Shown piece by piece: positions 37,405-47,005 of a stretch of DNA of 64,000 nucleotides (its first letter is position 1; every line of letters starts with the position of its first letter). The DNA is taken from NCBI GenBank assembly GCA_018057765.1, contig JAGPDB010000003.1, positions 23,670-87,669 on the forward strand. The letters are read 5' to 3'. The notes under the pieces are model-generated. The model saw only the letters and a program-made list of their open reading frames with translations. It made no database searches and was not told where the DNA came from. The stretch comes from Acidimicrobiia bacterium. Lineage in GTDB: Bacteria > Actinomycetota > Acidimicrobiia > IMCC26256 > JAGPDB01. Position numbers and translations under genes: made by a program.

Positions 37405-38700
37405 ATGTCTAAAACGAACTTACCACTTAAGGAAGTTCTATATGGTCGTAAAATAGTTCTTTGTGTAACAGCTAGTATTTCTGCATATAAATCAGTAAGT
37501 ATTTTGCGGAAATTACGTAAACTTGGAGCTTTTGTAAGTGTAGCTACTACACCTTCTACAAAAAGGTTTATAGGAAGTCCAACTTTCTCTGCTTTAGCCA
37601 GCGAAGCAGTATTTGATGATCTTTGGACTAACCGTGGTTCAATTGCACATACTACTTTGGGTAAAAGTGCAGATTTAATTTTAGTTGCACCAGCATCTGC
37701 TTCTATAGTCTCAAAAATAGCAAATGGGACTTGTGATGAAATCGTCTCAGCAATATTGCTTGCTACACCAAAAGATACACCAATCCTATTAGCGCCTGCG
37801 ATGCACGAAGAAATGTATGAGAATTTTGCTACTAAAGAAAATATTAAAAAATTAGAAGAGAATGGATATAATTTTATCGGGCCCGATATTGGCGAATTAG
37901 CTGGTGGCGATATTGGTAAAGGTCGTCTAAGTGATGAAGAAGTCATCGTCGAAAAAGTAATCCAATTATTAAATGACAGACCTCTAAAAAAGTTCGAAAC
38001 ACCCGAAACATTAATAACTGGTTTTCCTCATGTGTATGATGCCGAGTCAAATGTTAAAACATTAGGATCCATAAAAAGAAAGATATTGATAACTGCAGGT
38101 GGCACTCGTGAGCCAATAGACCCTGTACGTGTAATTACTAATCGTTCGAGTGGCAAAATGGGTCATTGTCTTGCTGAGGCTGCGTTGATTAGTGGATATG
38201 AAGTTATACTTGTTACAACATCGAACCTTGATAGCTCACTTGATATTTTACGAATTAATGTTGATACAGCAGATCAAATGAATGAGCAAGTAATGAAATA
38301 TTTACAAGTGTGTGATGTAGTTATTATGGCTGCAGCTGTTGGTGATGTTAAACCAAAAAATTATTCAGCAACAAAATTAAAGCGCGAATCTGGTATCACT
38401 AATATAGAGGTGGAAGATAATATAGATATTGCTGGCGAGATATTAAAAAATAAGAAAAAGAATACAAAACTAGTATGTTTTGCTGCTGAAACTAACAATG
38501 CAATTGATAATGCAAAAAATAAAGCATTGAAAAAATTACCTGATGTTATGGTTCTAAATGATGTTTCTAGAGATGATTCTGGGTTTAATAGTTCAACTAA
38601 TAAAATTTGGATAGGTCTAAAACCTGAATATGATTTTGTCGAATATGAGACTATGCCCAAAGAAGAAGTTGCATTTTCTATACTAGGTGCAATTAATTAA
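37405..38700 (+). CDS. coaBC: Bifunctional phosphopantothenoylcysteine decarboxylase/synthetase
   Basis: 431 residues; two coenzyme A steps. The N-terminal flavin CoaC domain carries the catalytic His in the IAHTTL segment and the substrate motif LAPAMHEEMYEN, with His where many enzymes have Asn. The C-terminal CoaB domain starts near residue 225 (ILITAGGTREPIDPVRVITN) and holds AAVGDVKP and CFAAETN. Spacing of about 45 residues between the domains is slightly longer than usual. It follows rpoZ by 10 bases. Confidence 0.93.
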   Translation: MSKTNLPLKEVLYGRKIVLCVTASISAYKSVSILRKLRKLGAFVSVATTPSTKRFIGSPTFSALASEAVFDDLWTNRGSIAHTTLGKSADLILVAPASASIVSKIANGTCDEIVSAILLATPKDTPILLAPAMHEEMYENFATKENIKKLEENGYNFIGPDIGELAGGDIGKGRLSDEEVIVEKVIQLLNDRPLKKFETPETLITGFPHVYDAESNVKTLGSIKRKILITAGGTREPIDPVRVITNRSSGKMGHCLAEAALISGYEVILVTTSNLDSSLDILRINVDTADQMNEQVMKYLQVCDVVIMAAAVGDVKPKNYSATKLKRESGITNIEVEDNIDIAGEILKNKKKNTKLVCFAAETNNAIDNAKNKALKKLPDVMVLNDVSRDDSGFNSSTNKIWIGLKPEYDFVEYETMPKEEVAFSILGAIN

Positions 38701-38722
38701 TTCTAAGTGCTAGGCTATTATC

Positions 38723-39904
38723 ATGATTTTTACTTCCGAGTCAGTAACTGAAGGCCATCCTGATAAGTTAGCTGACCAAATTAGCGATGCGATATTGGAT
38801 TCAGTATTATTAGACGATCCTTATAGCCGGGTAGCATGTGAAACGCTTTTGGCAACGAATCTTGCTGTAATTGCTGGAGAAATAACTACAACTTCCAAAG
38901 TTGATATTCAAAACAAGGTCCGAGAAGTTATTAAGAATGTTGGTTATGACCACGAAGGTGTTGGTTTTGACGGCAATACTTGTAAAATCATTTTATCTTA
39001 TGTGGAACAATCGAATGAAATCGGTTCTTCAGTAAGTCATTCTTTGGAAACACGCAGTGGCAATAGTAAAGAGATTTATGAACAGATTGGAGCAGGGGAT
39101 CAAGGTTTAATGTTTGGTTTCGCGTGCGATGAGACACCGGATTTAATGCCACTTCCAATTTGGCTTGCACATAAAGTTGCTAAACAGTTAAGTGATGTTA
39201 GAAAAAATGGTGTTATAAACTATTTGCGTCCCGACGGAAAATGTCAAATAAGTGTGAATTATGAAGGGGATAAAGCAGCAAGTATTCCAACAATTGTTGT
39301 CTCTTCCCAACACGATCCGGGTATTGAAATCGAAGAATTAAAAAGCGATATTATAAAACATGTAATTCGACCAGTGGTACCCGAAAATTTTGATCTTTCT
39401 GAAACCAGATTTTTAATTAACCCTTCAGGTTCATTCGTCTATGGAGGTCCACACACCGATACTGGTTTAACAGGTAGAAAAATTATTGTTGATACTTATG
39501 GTGGTATGGCTCGACATGGTGGAGGCGCATTTTCAGGTAAAGATGCTACAAAGGTAGACCGTTCAGGAGCTTATGCTGCAAGAGCCATTGCAAAATCAGT
39601 TGTTGCTGCTGGTTTGGCGAAACGCTGTGAGATACAAGTTGCATATGCTATTGGTGTTGCGAGACCTGTGAGTATATTCATTGAAGCTTTCAATACCAAT
39701 AATGTTGATTTAGATCAGTTAAACGAAGCAATTCAAGAGACCTTTGACTTACGCCCTGGCGCAATTATAGATAATTTCGATTTACGAAAACCACGCTATT
39801 TAAATACTGCAGCTTATGGTCATTTTGGTAGAAGTGAAGATCACTTTACTTGGGAACAAGTTGATAAATATGTTGAGCAGCTAAAAAATCGTTTCAACCT
39901 ATAG
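38723..39904 (+). CDS. metK: S-adenosylmethionine synthetase
   Basis: 393 residues; makes S-adenosylmethionine from Met and ATP. Starts with [24 protein letters not shown], the ATP/Met site. [10 protein letters not shown] and [21 protein letters not shown], the phosphate-binding loop, are intact. Spacing to coaBC is 22 bases with no riboswitch-like structure, so the gene is expressed from the upstream operon. Confidence 0.96.
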   Translation: MIFTSESVTEGHPDKLADQISDAILDSVLLDDPYSRVACETLLATNLAVIAGEITTTSKVDIQNKVREVIKNVGYDHEGVGFDGNTCKIILSYVEQSNEIGSSVSHSLETRSGNSKEIYEQIGAGDQGLMFGFACDETPDLMPLPIWLAHKVAKQLSDVRKNGVINYLRPDGKCQISVNYEGDKAASIPTIVVSSQHDPGIEIEELKSDIIKHVIRPVVPENFDLSETRFLINPSGSFVYGGPHTDTGLTGRKIIVDTYGGMARHGGGAFSGKDATKVDRSGAYAARAIAKSVVAAGLAKRCEIQVAYAIGVARPVSIFIEAFNTNNVDLDQLNEAIQETFDLRPGAIIDNFDLRKPRYLNTAAYGHFGRSEDHFTWEQVDKYVEQLKNRFNL

Positions 39905-39912
39905 TCGTTTCA

Positions 39913-41676
39913 ATGTATGCATTAATACAGCCAGACATTCTAAAAATTGAAAAATTATATTGGTATAGTATTAACGAAATAGACAATATAAGTGTGGGCT
40001 CCATTGTAAGAATTATTTTAAATGGAAGAAAAGTTCGTGGATGGGTGATAAAGAAATCTGAAATAATTCCAGATGATATTGAGATAACTAAACTGAAACC
40101 AGTAATTGAATTTGTTAGTCGTGGTCCTAATGAAAAAATGCTGTCATTTTCGATTGAGTTATCAAAATATTATTTAGTTTCACCAGTAGTATTTTTAAGA
40201 ATGTGTTCACCAGATGTGATAGTCAAAGATACCCAATTTCAAAAGTCAAGTTATAGATCATTTACTAGACCGTCATGTGATGCTAAATCGCCCCAAGTAA
40301 TATATGTAAACCCAAGAGAAAATAGACGAAAATTAATTTTAGAAAATATTGCAAGTATTGGCTCAACAATAATAATCACGCCGGACTCTAGAATGAAAAT
40401 TGCAAAGTTCTTGCGTGAAACCGGTCATAAAGTTATTGTTATTAATATAGATGGAAAAGTTAGCAGAGAAGTATACTTGCAAATGGGTCAGGGAAACTGT
40501 GTGGTTATTGCGTCTAGAAAAGCAATATTTGCAAATGTTGATGATTTGAATTCGATAATCATATTAGATGATGGATTTGAACAACTAAGAGATGAACGTT
40601 CACCTAGATTTCATAGTGTTGATGTTGCAAAATTACGTGCGGCAAAAGAAAATTGTAATTTAACAGTAATAACGAGTGTGCCTACAGTAGTAGTTCGTGA
40701 TTTCAATATTTCTGATAAAAGAAGCGCTGAAGGTCTATGGCCTAAAATACAAATTGAAAACTTATTAAAAACTGACCCTACACTAGGAATCTTTACACAC
40801 AAAGTTGTTAACGCTATAAAGAAAGTTGTTGAACTCGGCGGTAATGTAGCTTTGATTAGCAACAATACAACAATAGCGCGAAAGTTGATATGTAAGAAAT
40901 GTGAGAACATTATTGTGTGTGAGCATTGCAGCCATAATGTAATTCTTTCTGGTGATGATCAACTGACTTGTGAGATCTGTAAAAAGATTAGACCAAAAAT
41001 TTGTAGTAACTGTGGTGGTATCGAATTAAAGAAATATAGAAAAGGTAATAAATCTTTAAAAGGTGAATTGGATAAATTATTTCCTAAAACAAATATCCTA
41101 GAGATAGAAAAAAATACTGAAGTCCCAGAAGAATTAATAAGCGGTAAAATACCAAATATACTTATTGGTACTGAAAGTATATTTCATATTGGTTCTGTAA
41201 CAAAAAATATTTTACTCTTTGTATTTTTGGATTTTGATTCTTATTTGTTGAGACCACGTTCGGATGCATTTGAGCAATCTCTAATTTCTATAACAAGGGC
41301 ATTAAGGTTATTAAAACAAACTCAACTTGAGATATCTATGCTATTAATAACTAAAATGCCTGATCATCAAATAATAAAAGATTTACAAGCTGGTGATTTT
41401 GTGTCAAATCTAAACAGAGATTTAGAGCTCAAAATGCAATTGGGAACAGCCCCCATAAATGCAACAGTTCAAATAAAAGTAAAAAATGATGATTTGTCCA
41501 ATCTAATTGAAACATTTCCTACTGAAATATTAGATGGGTATTATGAAGATGGCGAATATAGCTATATTTCCCTCACTGCGGAAAATCATCAAGAATTAAC
41601 ATTAAAATCATATGATTTAATAAGAAATTTTTCTACAAATCATCGAGTGTCACTCGCTGTAGATTCTTACGAGTAA
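39913..41676 (+). CDS. priA: PriA-like replication restart protein lacking helicase motifs
   Basis: 587 residues, shorter than the 730-residue E. coli PriA. Zinc-binding cysteines are kept (CKKC, CEHC, CEIC, CSNC between about residues 326 and 366), as is the N-terminal DNA-binding domain. The Walker A lysine loop is not present, and the DEAH box position reads LDDGFEQL. Actinobacterial PriA proteins generally lack helicase motifs, so loss of ATPase is expected for the group. It would recognise forks and load the replisome without unwinding. Confidence 0.85.
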   Translation: MYALIQPDILKIEKLYWYSINEIDNISVGSIVRIILNGRKVRGWVIKKSEIIPDDIEITKLKPVIEFVSRGPNEKMLSFSIELSKYYLVSPVVFLRMCSPDVIVKDTQFQKSSYRSFTRPSCDAKSPQVIYVNPRENRRKLILENIASIGSTIIITPDSRMKIAKFLRETGHKVIVINIDGKVSREVYLQMGQGNCVVIASRKAIFANVDDLNSIIILDDGFEQLRDERSPRFHSVDVAKLRAAKENCNLTVITSVPTVVVRDFNISDKRSAEGLWPKIQIENLLKTDPTLGIFTHKVVNAIKKVVELGGNVALISNNTTIARKLICKKCENIIVCEHCSHNVILSGDDQLTCEICKKIRPKICSNCGGIELKKYRKGNKSLKGELDKLFPKTNILEIEKNTEVPEELISGKIPNILIGTESIFHIGSVTKNILLFVFLDFDSYLLRPRSDAFEQSLISITRALRLLKQTQLEISMLLITKMPDHQIIKDLQAGDFVSNLNRDLELKMQLGTAPINATVQIKVKNDDLSNLIETFPTEILDGYYEDGEYSYISLTAENHQELTLKSYDLIRNFSTNHRVSLAVDSYE

Positions 41677-41685
41677 AATAATGAT

Positions 41686-41991
41686 ATGGGAACTCTAATA
41701 CAGCAAAAAACAGAATCATTAAAAAAAGATCCAAAGAAAACTTTATCATCGGATAAAAATACAAAAATAGATTTTAAGAATAACAAAAAGCTTTTAAAAG
41801 AATATTCTCGAATAAGAAAGCATCTCGAAGAATTACGTCAAGCATACGCCTCTGTAGATAATGCTAGCGAGACTGATGATATATATTTTAGGTTAAAGAA
41901 TCTGGAAAAAGTCTCAAAGCGGCTTCGTAAAGGTAGTGCTTTTTCTAAAGGGGCTAAAGTGCATCAGAAACTACTAAAAAAGATACGTTAA
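41686..41991 (+). CDS. Small very basic protein between priA and fmt
   Basis: 101 residues, about one quarter Lys/Arg, not recognised. The centre (about residues 35-80) looks helical with coiled-coil-like spacing (LLKEYSRIRKHLEELRQAYA). No membrane helix. Nucleic-acid binding is plausible from charge alone. It lies 9 bases after priA and 16 before fmt, so it is part of the operon. Confidence 0.6.
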   Translation: MGTLIQQKTESLKKDPKKTLSSDKNTKIDFKNNKKLLKEYSRIRKHLEELRQAYASVDNASETDDIYFRLKNLEKVSKRLRKGSAFSKGAKVHQKLLKKIR

Positions 41992-42007
41992 AGGCTAGAA
42001 TTAATAT

Positions 42008-42943
42008 TTGATGTTTAAATCTCGCAAAATAGTATTTTTTGGATCACCACATCCTTCTGTAGAAATCTTAAATTCACTAGTTGAAAATGGTCATGAAGTT
42101 ATTGGTGTAATAACTGGAAAAGACAAGAGACGCTCTCGTGGTAATACCTTATACCCAACACCTGTTAAAAAGGCTGCACAAGAACTAGGTATAGACGTCT
42201 TTGAGCCTAATAATAAGATTGAAATAGAAGAAGTTGTTAAGAAGCTAATTTTAATTAAAAAAGCCGAAGTTGGAATTGTTGTCGCTTACGGAAAAATTCT
42301 TTCAGTTGATGTTTTAAATAGTTTTAAATATGGTTGTATAAATATACACTATTCACTTTTGCCTAAATGGAGGGGTGCAGCACCAGTTGAAAGAGCAATT
42401 TTAGAACACGATGAAAAAACTGGTATTTCTATAATGAGTATGGATGAAGGATTAGATACGGGTTCAATATATTCATTAAGCGAGATAGAGATTAATAGTT
42501 CTACTACATCAGAAGATCTTTATATTCAAATGGCCCAAAAAGCAAAACTATTGCTTAATGATGTGTTGATTGATATAGACAAAATTGATCCTTACGAACA
42601 AAAAGGTGAATCAACTTACGCAAATAAATTATCAAAAATTGATTTCGAGATAAATGCCAGTTCTACATTGGAAGAGATAAGTGTAAAAGTGCGAGCAGGA
42701 TCATTACTTAAAGGAGCATATGTCAATTCCTCTATAGGTAAATTTAGGATATTACAAGTAGGATCTATAGAGAATAATAAGAGTGATGTTAACGAATTAA
42801 TATTAACGCGTAATGGTATGCTAATAAATGGTGATGGATCATTAGAAATATTAAAGGTACAAAGTGAAAATAAGCCTGCTATGAACATTACAGATTGGGT
42901 TAATGGAATCGATAAACCAAGTTTTGATATAAAGATTTTATGA
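42008..42943 (+). CDS. fmt: Methionyl-tRNA formyltransferase
   Basis: 311 residues; adds the formyl group to initiator Met-tRNA. The N-terminal Rossmann domain holds FFGSPHPSV, then the folate/catalytic segment CINIHYSLLPKWRGAAPVERA with the His, and DxGxxTG as MDEGLDTGSIY. The C-terminal tRNA-binding OB domain is present. ATGA overlap with rsmB indicates coupling. Confidence 0.94.
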   Translation: MMFKSRKIVFFGSPHPSVEILNSLVENGHEVIGVITGKDKRRSRGNTLYPTPVKKAAQELGIDVFEPNNKIEIEEVVKKLILIKKAEVGIVVAYGKILSVDVLNSFKYGCINIHYSLLPKWRGAAPVERAILEHDEKTGISIMSMDEGLDTGSIYSLSEIEINSSTTSEDLYIQMAQKAKLLLNDVLIDIDKIDPYEQKGESTYANKLSKIDFEINASSTLEEISVKVRAGSLLKGAYVNSSIGKFRILQVGSIENNKSDVNELILTRNGMLINGDGSLEILKVQSENKPAMNITDWVNGIDKPSFDIKIL

Positions 42944-44244
42944 CGAAAAAAAATTCACAATTAAAAAATATTACAAGTAATACAAGAGCATTTATTATTG
43001 ACATACTTATGTTATGTGATCAAGGTGCTTTTTCTAACGAAATACTTCCAGTTAGATTAAGTAGTTCAAATTTTTCTTCAAAAGATAGAGCAATGATAAC
43101 TAATGTTGTATATAGCTCTTTAAGAAATCAAATCCGTATTGATAATGCATTATCAAAAATTTCGAAACGACCAATCTCTAAGTTGGATTCTATTGTGATT
43201 AATGCTTTGAGGAGCGTAGCGACTCAAATAATGCTTGGTTTTGATGCACACGGAGTTGTCAACGAAACTGTGACAGTAATGCCTTTTGCTTATAAAAGCT
43301 TTGTAAATGCTTTATCAAGAAAAATTGTTAACGATATCGAAGGTGATAGATTCTTTAAAAACGAATCAATTAGCATTCAAAATTCTATGCCGCATTGGAT
43401 TGTTAAAGAGTTGCAAACTACATTCGGTGAAGACCATACAAAATATTTGCCACTTTTTAATCAAGCGCCATGTGTAACCTTATTTGGTCTAGATCGATCG
43501 CTAAATAATGCAGATGAGACAATACAAACAAGATTCACATCAGGAGATATTGTTGTTGATGCGAAAATACTAGAATCTGCTGGCGATATTGGCGAGTTAC
43601 AGATAATCAAAGATGGTAATGCGATAGTTGTAGACCAAGGTAGTCAATTAATAGTAAAAAACATACCACTAAAAGATACTGATATCGTCCTTGATCTCTG
43701 TAGTGCGCCTGGTGGAAAATCATTCATGATGTCGACTAAAGCTAAACATATTTACGCAAACGACATAGCTCATTCACGTATGAAGAAATTTGTTGATACT
43801 AAAAAGAGAACTAAGATCAATAATGTTTCAGGAATAGTTAGTGATGGAACTAAATCTTGTTTTATTGATAAAGCGTTTGATGTAGTTTTGGTTGATGCTC
43901 CATGTTCTGGTTTAGGAGTATTAAGACGTAGGCCCGATGCAAGAAATTCGATCAAAGATACGATAGTTAAAGATCTTTTTGAACTCCAAAAAAGTATCAT
44001 TTCTGAATCTATAGGTCTTGTAAAACCTAATGGTATTTATGTTTATAGTGTATGTACTTTCACAAATATGGAAACAATTGAAATTGATAATTGGATTTCT
44101 AGGAATCATCCTCATTTTAAAGAAATACAAGTAGAAGATTTACCCGAAAATATAATCAAAAGATCAAGAGGATATTTATTACCTCCTGGACAATATAATG
44201 ATTCTATGTATTTTTTGATTTTAGAAAATACTTCAAATGAATGA
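42940..44244 (+). CDS. rsmB: 16S rRNA (cytosine-5) methyltransferase RsmB (Sun/Fmu)
   Basis: 434 residues. Residues 1-140 form the NusB-like RNA-binding domain; the rest is an RsmB methyltransferase with SAM motif LDLCSAPGGKS, the release Cys in VDAPCSGLGVLRRRPDARN and the catalytic Cys in YSVCTF. It modifies C967 of 16S rRNA in E. coli. The fmt-rsmB pair is widely conserved, here with a 4-base overlap. Confidence 0.92.
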   Translation: MTKKNSQLKNITSNTRAFIIDILMLCDQGAFSNEILPVRLSSSNFSSKDRAMITNVVYSSLRNQIRIDNALSKISKRPISKLDSIVINALRSVATQIMLGFDAHGVVNETVTVMPFAYKSFVNALSRKIVNDIEGDRFFKNESISIQNSMPHWIVKELQTTFGEDHTKYLPLFNQAPCVTLFGLDRSLNNADETIQTRFTSGDIVVDAKILESAGDIGELQIIKDGNAIVVDQGSQLIVKNIPLKDTDIVLDLCSAPGGKSFMMSTKAKHIYANDIAHSRMKKFVDTKKRTKINNVSGIVSDGTKSCFIDKAFDVVLVDAPCSGLGVLRRRPDARNSIKDTIVKDLFELQKSIISESIGLVKPNGIYVYSVCTFTNMETIEIDNWISRNHPHFKEIQVEDLPENIIKRSRGYLLPPGQYNDSMYFLILENTSNE

Positions 44245-44266
44245 AACTATTGATTAAGATCTAAAT

Positions 44267-44665
44267 ATGGCAAGTATTTTTACAAAAATTATTAATAATG
44301 AAATCCCTGCAAGATTCGTTTATAAAGATGAAATAGTTGTTTCTTTTTTAACTATTAATCCAGTTACTCCAGGACATGTTTTGGTGGTGCCAATTAAAGA
44401 ATTCGACCATTGGGTAGACCTTGATGAAGATATTTTGACGCATATAATGAAGGTTTCTAAAAAAATATCACAAGCATTAATGCAATGTTTCGATTGTGAA
44501 CGAATAGGTTTCGAAATTGCAGGATTCGAAGTTCCACATACACACATTCATCTTATTCCAGCAAATTCAAATCTTGATATGGACCTTTCTAGGGGTGATC
44601 CAACTCCATCTCATGAATTTATGAATGCTATACAAACAAAAATTGTTGCTTCTTTGTCAAAATGA
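44267..44665 (+). CDS. HIT-family nucleotide hydrolase/transferase
   Basis: 132-residue histidine-triad protein with the catalytic motif HTHIHLIP at about residues 94-101 and the N-terminal IFTKIINNEIPARFVYKDE. Such proteins hydrolyse nucleoside phosphoramidates or similar compounds; the exact substrate is unknown. It sits between rsmB and rpe. Confidence 0.88.
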   Translation: MASIFTKIINNEIPARFVYKDEIVVSFLTINPVTPGHVLVVPIKEFDHWVDLDEDILTHIMKVSKKISQALMQCFDCERIGFEIAGFEVPHTHIHLIPANSNLDMDLSRGDPTPSHEFMNAIQTKIVASLSK

Positions 44666-44707
44666 CGAGTAACACCAATTTTAACAGTCTTTGAATACTA
44701 GAATATT

Positions 44708-45385
44708 GTGGTGCATAAAAGTCTCAAAAGAACACCATTAATTGCCCCAAGTATTTTATCTGCAGATTTTGCAAATTTAGCCGATGCTTTAGCTATTGTC
44801 GATAAGGCTACTGACCGAATCCACATCGATGTTATGGATGGCCATTTTGTCCCTAACTTGACTATCGGAGCCCCCGTAGTTAAATCGTTACGATCTTATA
44901 CAACTTCATTTTTAGATTGTCATCTGATGTGTACAAAACCAGAAATCCTAATAGAAGATTTTGTAAAAGCGGGCGCTGATGCTATCACAGTACATGTAGA
45001 GATAGGAAATACAAAAGAATATATAGATCAAATCAGAAGTCTTGGAGTATTCGTTGGAATTTCTTTGAACCCCGACACACCTTTCAGTGCTATTGAAGAG
45101 TTTTTGTCATATGTAGATATTGTATTATTCATGAGTGTTTATCCAGGATTTGGTGGGCAGTCATTTATACCCGAAGTACTAGAAAAAGTTGAAAAAGCTA
45201 ATCAATATCGTATAGAAAATAATTTAGATCTTGTTCTACAAATTGATGGTGGAATAAATAAAGAAACTATCTCCGTAGCTGCAAAAAGTGGAATTGATGT
45301 TTTCGTTGCTGGTAATGCAGTATTCAATTCGCCAGATCCAGCAGCTGAAATAAATAGACTTGAAGACATCGCGAGACAGGCGTAA
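44708..45385 (+). CDS. rpe: Ribulose-phosphate 3-epimerase
   Basis: 225-residue TIM barrel of the pentose phosphate pathway. Metal and catalytic residues are seen in APSILSADF, HIDVMDGHFVPNLT, CHLM and QIDGGI; VYPGFGGQSF is the phosphate loop. Two GTG codons stand in tandem (44708 and 44711); either could be the start. Followed after 5 bases by a response regulator gene. Confidence 0.93.
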   Translation: MVHKSLKRTPLIAPSILSADFANLADALAIVDKATDRIHIDVMDGHFVPNLTIGAPVVKSLRSYTTSFLDCHLMCTKPEILIEDFVKAGADAITVHVEIGNTKEYIDQIRSLGVFVGISLNPDTPFSAIEEFLSYVDIVLFMSVYPGFGGQSFIPEVLEKVEKANQYRIENNLDLVLQIDGGINKETISVAAKSGIDVFVAGNAVFNSPDPAAEINRLEDIARQA

Positions 45386-45390
45386 AATTA

Positions 45391-46341
45391 ATGGCTGAAT
45401 TAGTATTAATCGCAGATGATGATTCTGATGTTGCAAGAGCAGTTGAACTAAATTTAAATCTCGCGGGTTATGATACTGCAATAGCAAGCGATGGTGAAGA
45501 AGCAGTTGCAAAAGCTATAGAAATTCAACCCGACCTTATCATCCTAGATATAGTTATGCCAAAGCTTGATGGATTTCAGGTCTGTAAAGCATTGCGTGAT
45601 GACCCACGTACTACCAATGTTGCTATAATACTCTTGACCGCACGTTCTATTGCTAGTGATAAAGTTTTAGGCTTAAGTGTTGGAGCTGATGATTATATTG
45701 TAAAACCTTTTGAGCCAACAGTATTATCTGCAAGAGTTAAAAGCGTTTTAAGACGTAGTTCACAAATGCGCGATCTTTCGCCGCTTACTCATTTACCTGG
45801 AAACTTTCGTATTGCTAGCGAACTTGAAAAATTTGTATCTACCCCCGACTCAGAATTTGCAGTATTGTATTGTGATATAGGAAATTTTAAAGCATATAAC
45901 GATTATTATGGTTTTTTAAAGGGCGATGAAGTAATTAAATTTGCGGGACATATTATTGCCGAAGCATTACACGATTTTCAAAGTTTGCCTAGATTTCTTG
46001 GGCATATTGGCGGAGACGATTTTGTTGCAATTGTCGCTCCAGGAGATGCTGAAGATATTGCAAAAGATATAATAAATAGATTTGATGATGGTATTGTAAA
46101 CTTTTATGAGACAGAAGATCGAACTCGTGGTTATATCGATGTTAAAGATAGACAAAGCAACATAAGTCGATTTGGTTTTGCATCTTTAGTCATTGGTATT
46201 GTCTCTACAGAGTTCAGAGATATTCGTTCCCAGTGGGAGGCAAGCGTCACAGCAACTGAGATGAAATCATACGCGAAGCGACATGGCAAAAGTGCTTACG
46301 AGATTGATAGACGTTCAAATGGCGAAGGGCACATTAAATAA
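45391..46341 (+). CDS. Response regulator with receiver and degenerate GGDEF-like domain
   Basis: 316 residues. Residues 1-120 are a receiver domain: acidic pair D10/D11, phospho-acceptor D53 in LILDIVMP, Thr in LLTAR and Lys in YIVKPFEP. The rest resembles a GGDEF domain: CDIGNFKAYNDYYGFLKGDEVI keeps the metal Asp and substrate Asn/Asp, but the signature is GGDDF and there is no RxxD product-inhibition site just upstream (SLPRFLG). It may make cyclic di-GMP weakly, bind it, or use only the fold. No histidine kinase is nearby. It lies between rpe and ribE. Confidence 0.82.
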   Translation: MAELVLIADDDSDVARAVELNLNLAGYDTAIASDGEEAVAKAIEIQPDLIILDIVMPKLDGFQVCKALRDDPRTTNVAIILLTARSIASDKVLGLSVGADDYIVKPFEPTVLSARVKSVLRRSSQMRDLSPLTHLPGNFRIASELEKFVSTPDSEFAVLYCDIGNFKAYNDYYGFLKGDEVIKFAGHIIAEALHDFQSLPRFLGHIGGDDFVAIVAPGDAEDIAKDIINRFDDGIVNFYETEDRTRGYIDVKDRQSNISRFGFASLVIGIVSTEFRDIRSQWEASVTATEMKSYAKRHGKSAYEIDRRSNGEGHIK

Positions 46342-46343
46342 TA

Positions 46344-46940
46344 ATGTTTACTGGCATAATCTCAAATAGAGGAAGTATCAAATCGTTAAAAAATATCGAT
46401 GGAGCTATAGAATTTATAATTATTTGCGATAATAATGACTTTTTTTCGGAGACACACATTGGTGATTCTATTTCCGTAAACGGAGTATGTCTTACTGTTA
46501 CAAATTTCGATAATAATTCTTTTACTACTTTTGCTCAAATTGAAACGATAGACAAAACAACTCTGGGTAATTTAGTTATAGATGAGAAAGTGAATTTGGA
46601 ACATCCTCTACGGCTGAGTGATCGACTTGGTGGTCATTTAGTTCAAGGGCATGTGGACGGTATTGCTAAAATCAAAAAAATAGACCCACTGACAGATGGC
46701 TCTATACGTATTTGTATCGAACCTTCACAAGATTTAATGAAATATATAAGTCAAAAGGGTTCTGTTTCCATTGACGGTGTTAGCTTAACGATTGCATCTA
46801 GGTCTGATAAAGATTTTGATGTTGCACTTATACCTACGACAATTGAAAAAACAGGTTTTGTTGACTATTTGTCAGGAACATTGGTGAATATTGAGGTAGA
46901 TTGTCTAGCTCGTTATGTTGATCAACTAATGAATAAATAG
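46344..46940 (+). CDS. ribE: Riboflavin synthase alpha subunit
   Basis: 198 residues with two lumazine-binding repeats (about 1-97 and 98-195), each with its own motif: MFTGIISNRGSI and SVNGVCLTV in the first; GHLVQGHVDGIA and SIDGVSLTIA in the second. It dismutates two lumazines to riboflavin. Only ribE and ribH are here; ribD and ribBA are not, although Mycobacterium has them close by. No FMN riboswitch was seen upstream. Confidence 0.93.
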   Translation: MFTGIISNRGSIKSLKNIDGAIEFIIICDNNDFFSETHIGDSISVNGVCLTVTNFDNNSFTTFAQIETIDKTTLGNLVIDEKVNLEHPLRLSDRLGGHLVQGHVDGIAKIKKIDPLTDGSIRICIEPSQDLMKYISQKGSVSIDGVSLTIASRSDKDFDVALIPTTIEKTGFVDYLSGTLVNIEVDCLARYVDQLMNK

Positions 46941-46962
46941 CAATCAACTAGAAAAGATAAAC

Positions 46963-46990
46963 TGTCATCCCGAGAGTAGTCAAGGGATCT
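46963..46990 (+). repeat. Single copy of a dispersed TGTCATCCCGAG...GGGATCT repeat
   Basis: A 28-base element in the ribE-ribH spacer starts TGTCATCCCGAG and ends CAAGGGATCT. ATCCC (46967-46971) pairs with GGGAT (46984-46988). It closely resembles a short palindromic intergenic repeat, TGTCATCCTGAGCG...GGATCT, common in many bacterial genomes. Only one copy is in this window. Confidence 0.6.
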
Positions 46991-47005
46991 TAAAAAAGGA
47001 ATAAA

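Noticed and set aside
37347..37946. 199-residue reverse-strand open frame over rpoZ and coaBC
   Set aside because: Opposite to clear CoaC and omega coding sequence, without a start signal or motifs.
38701..38722. SAM riboswitch before metK
   Set aside because: The spacer is only 22 bases, far too short for any known SAM riboswitch.
46320..46344. FMN riboswitch before ribE
   Set aside because: ribE starts 3 bases after the upstream stop codon; no room and no RFN-type conserved bases.
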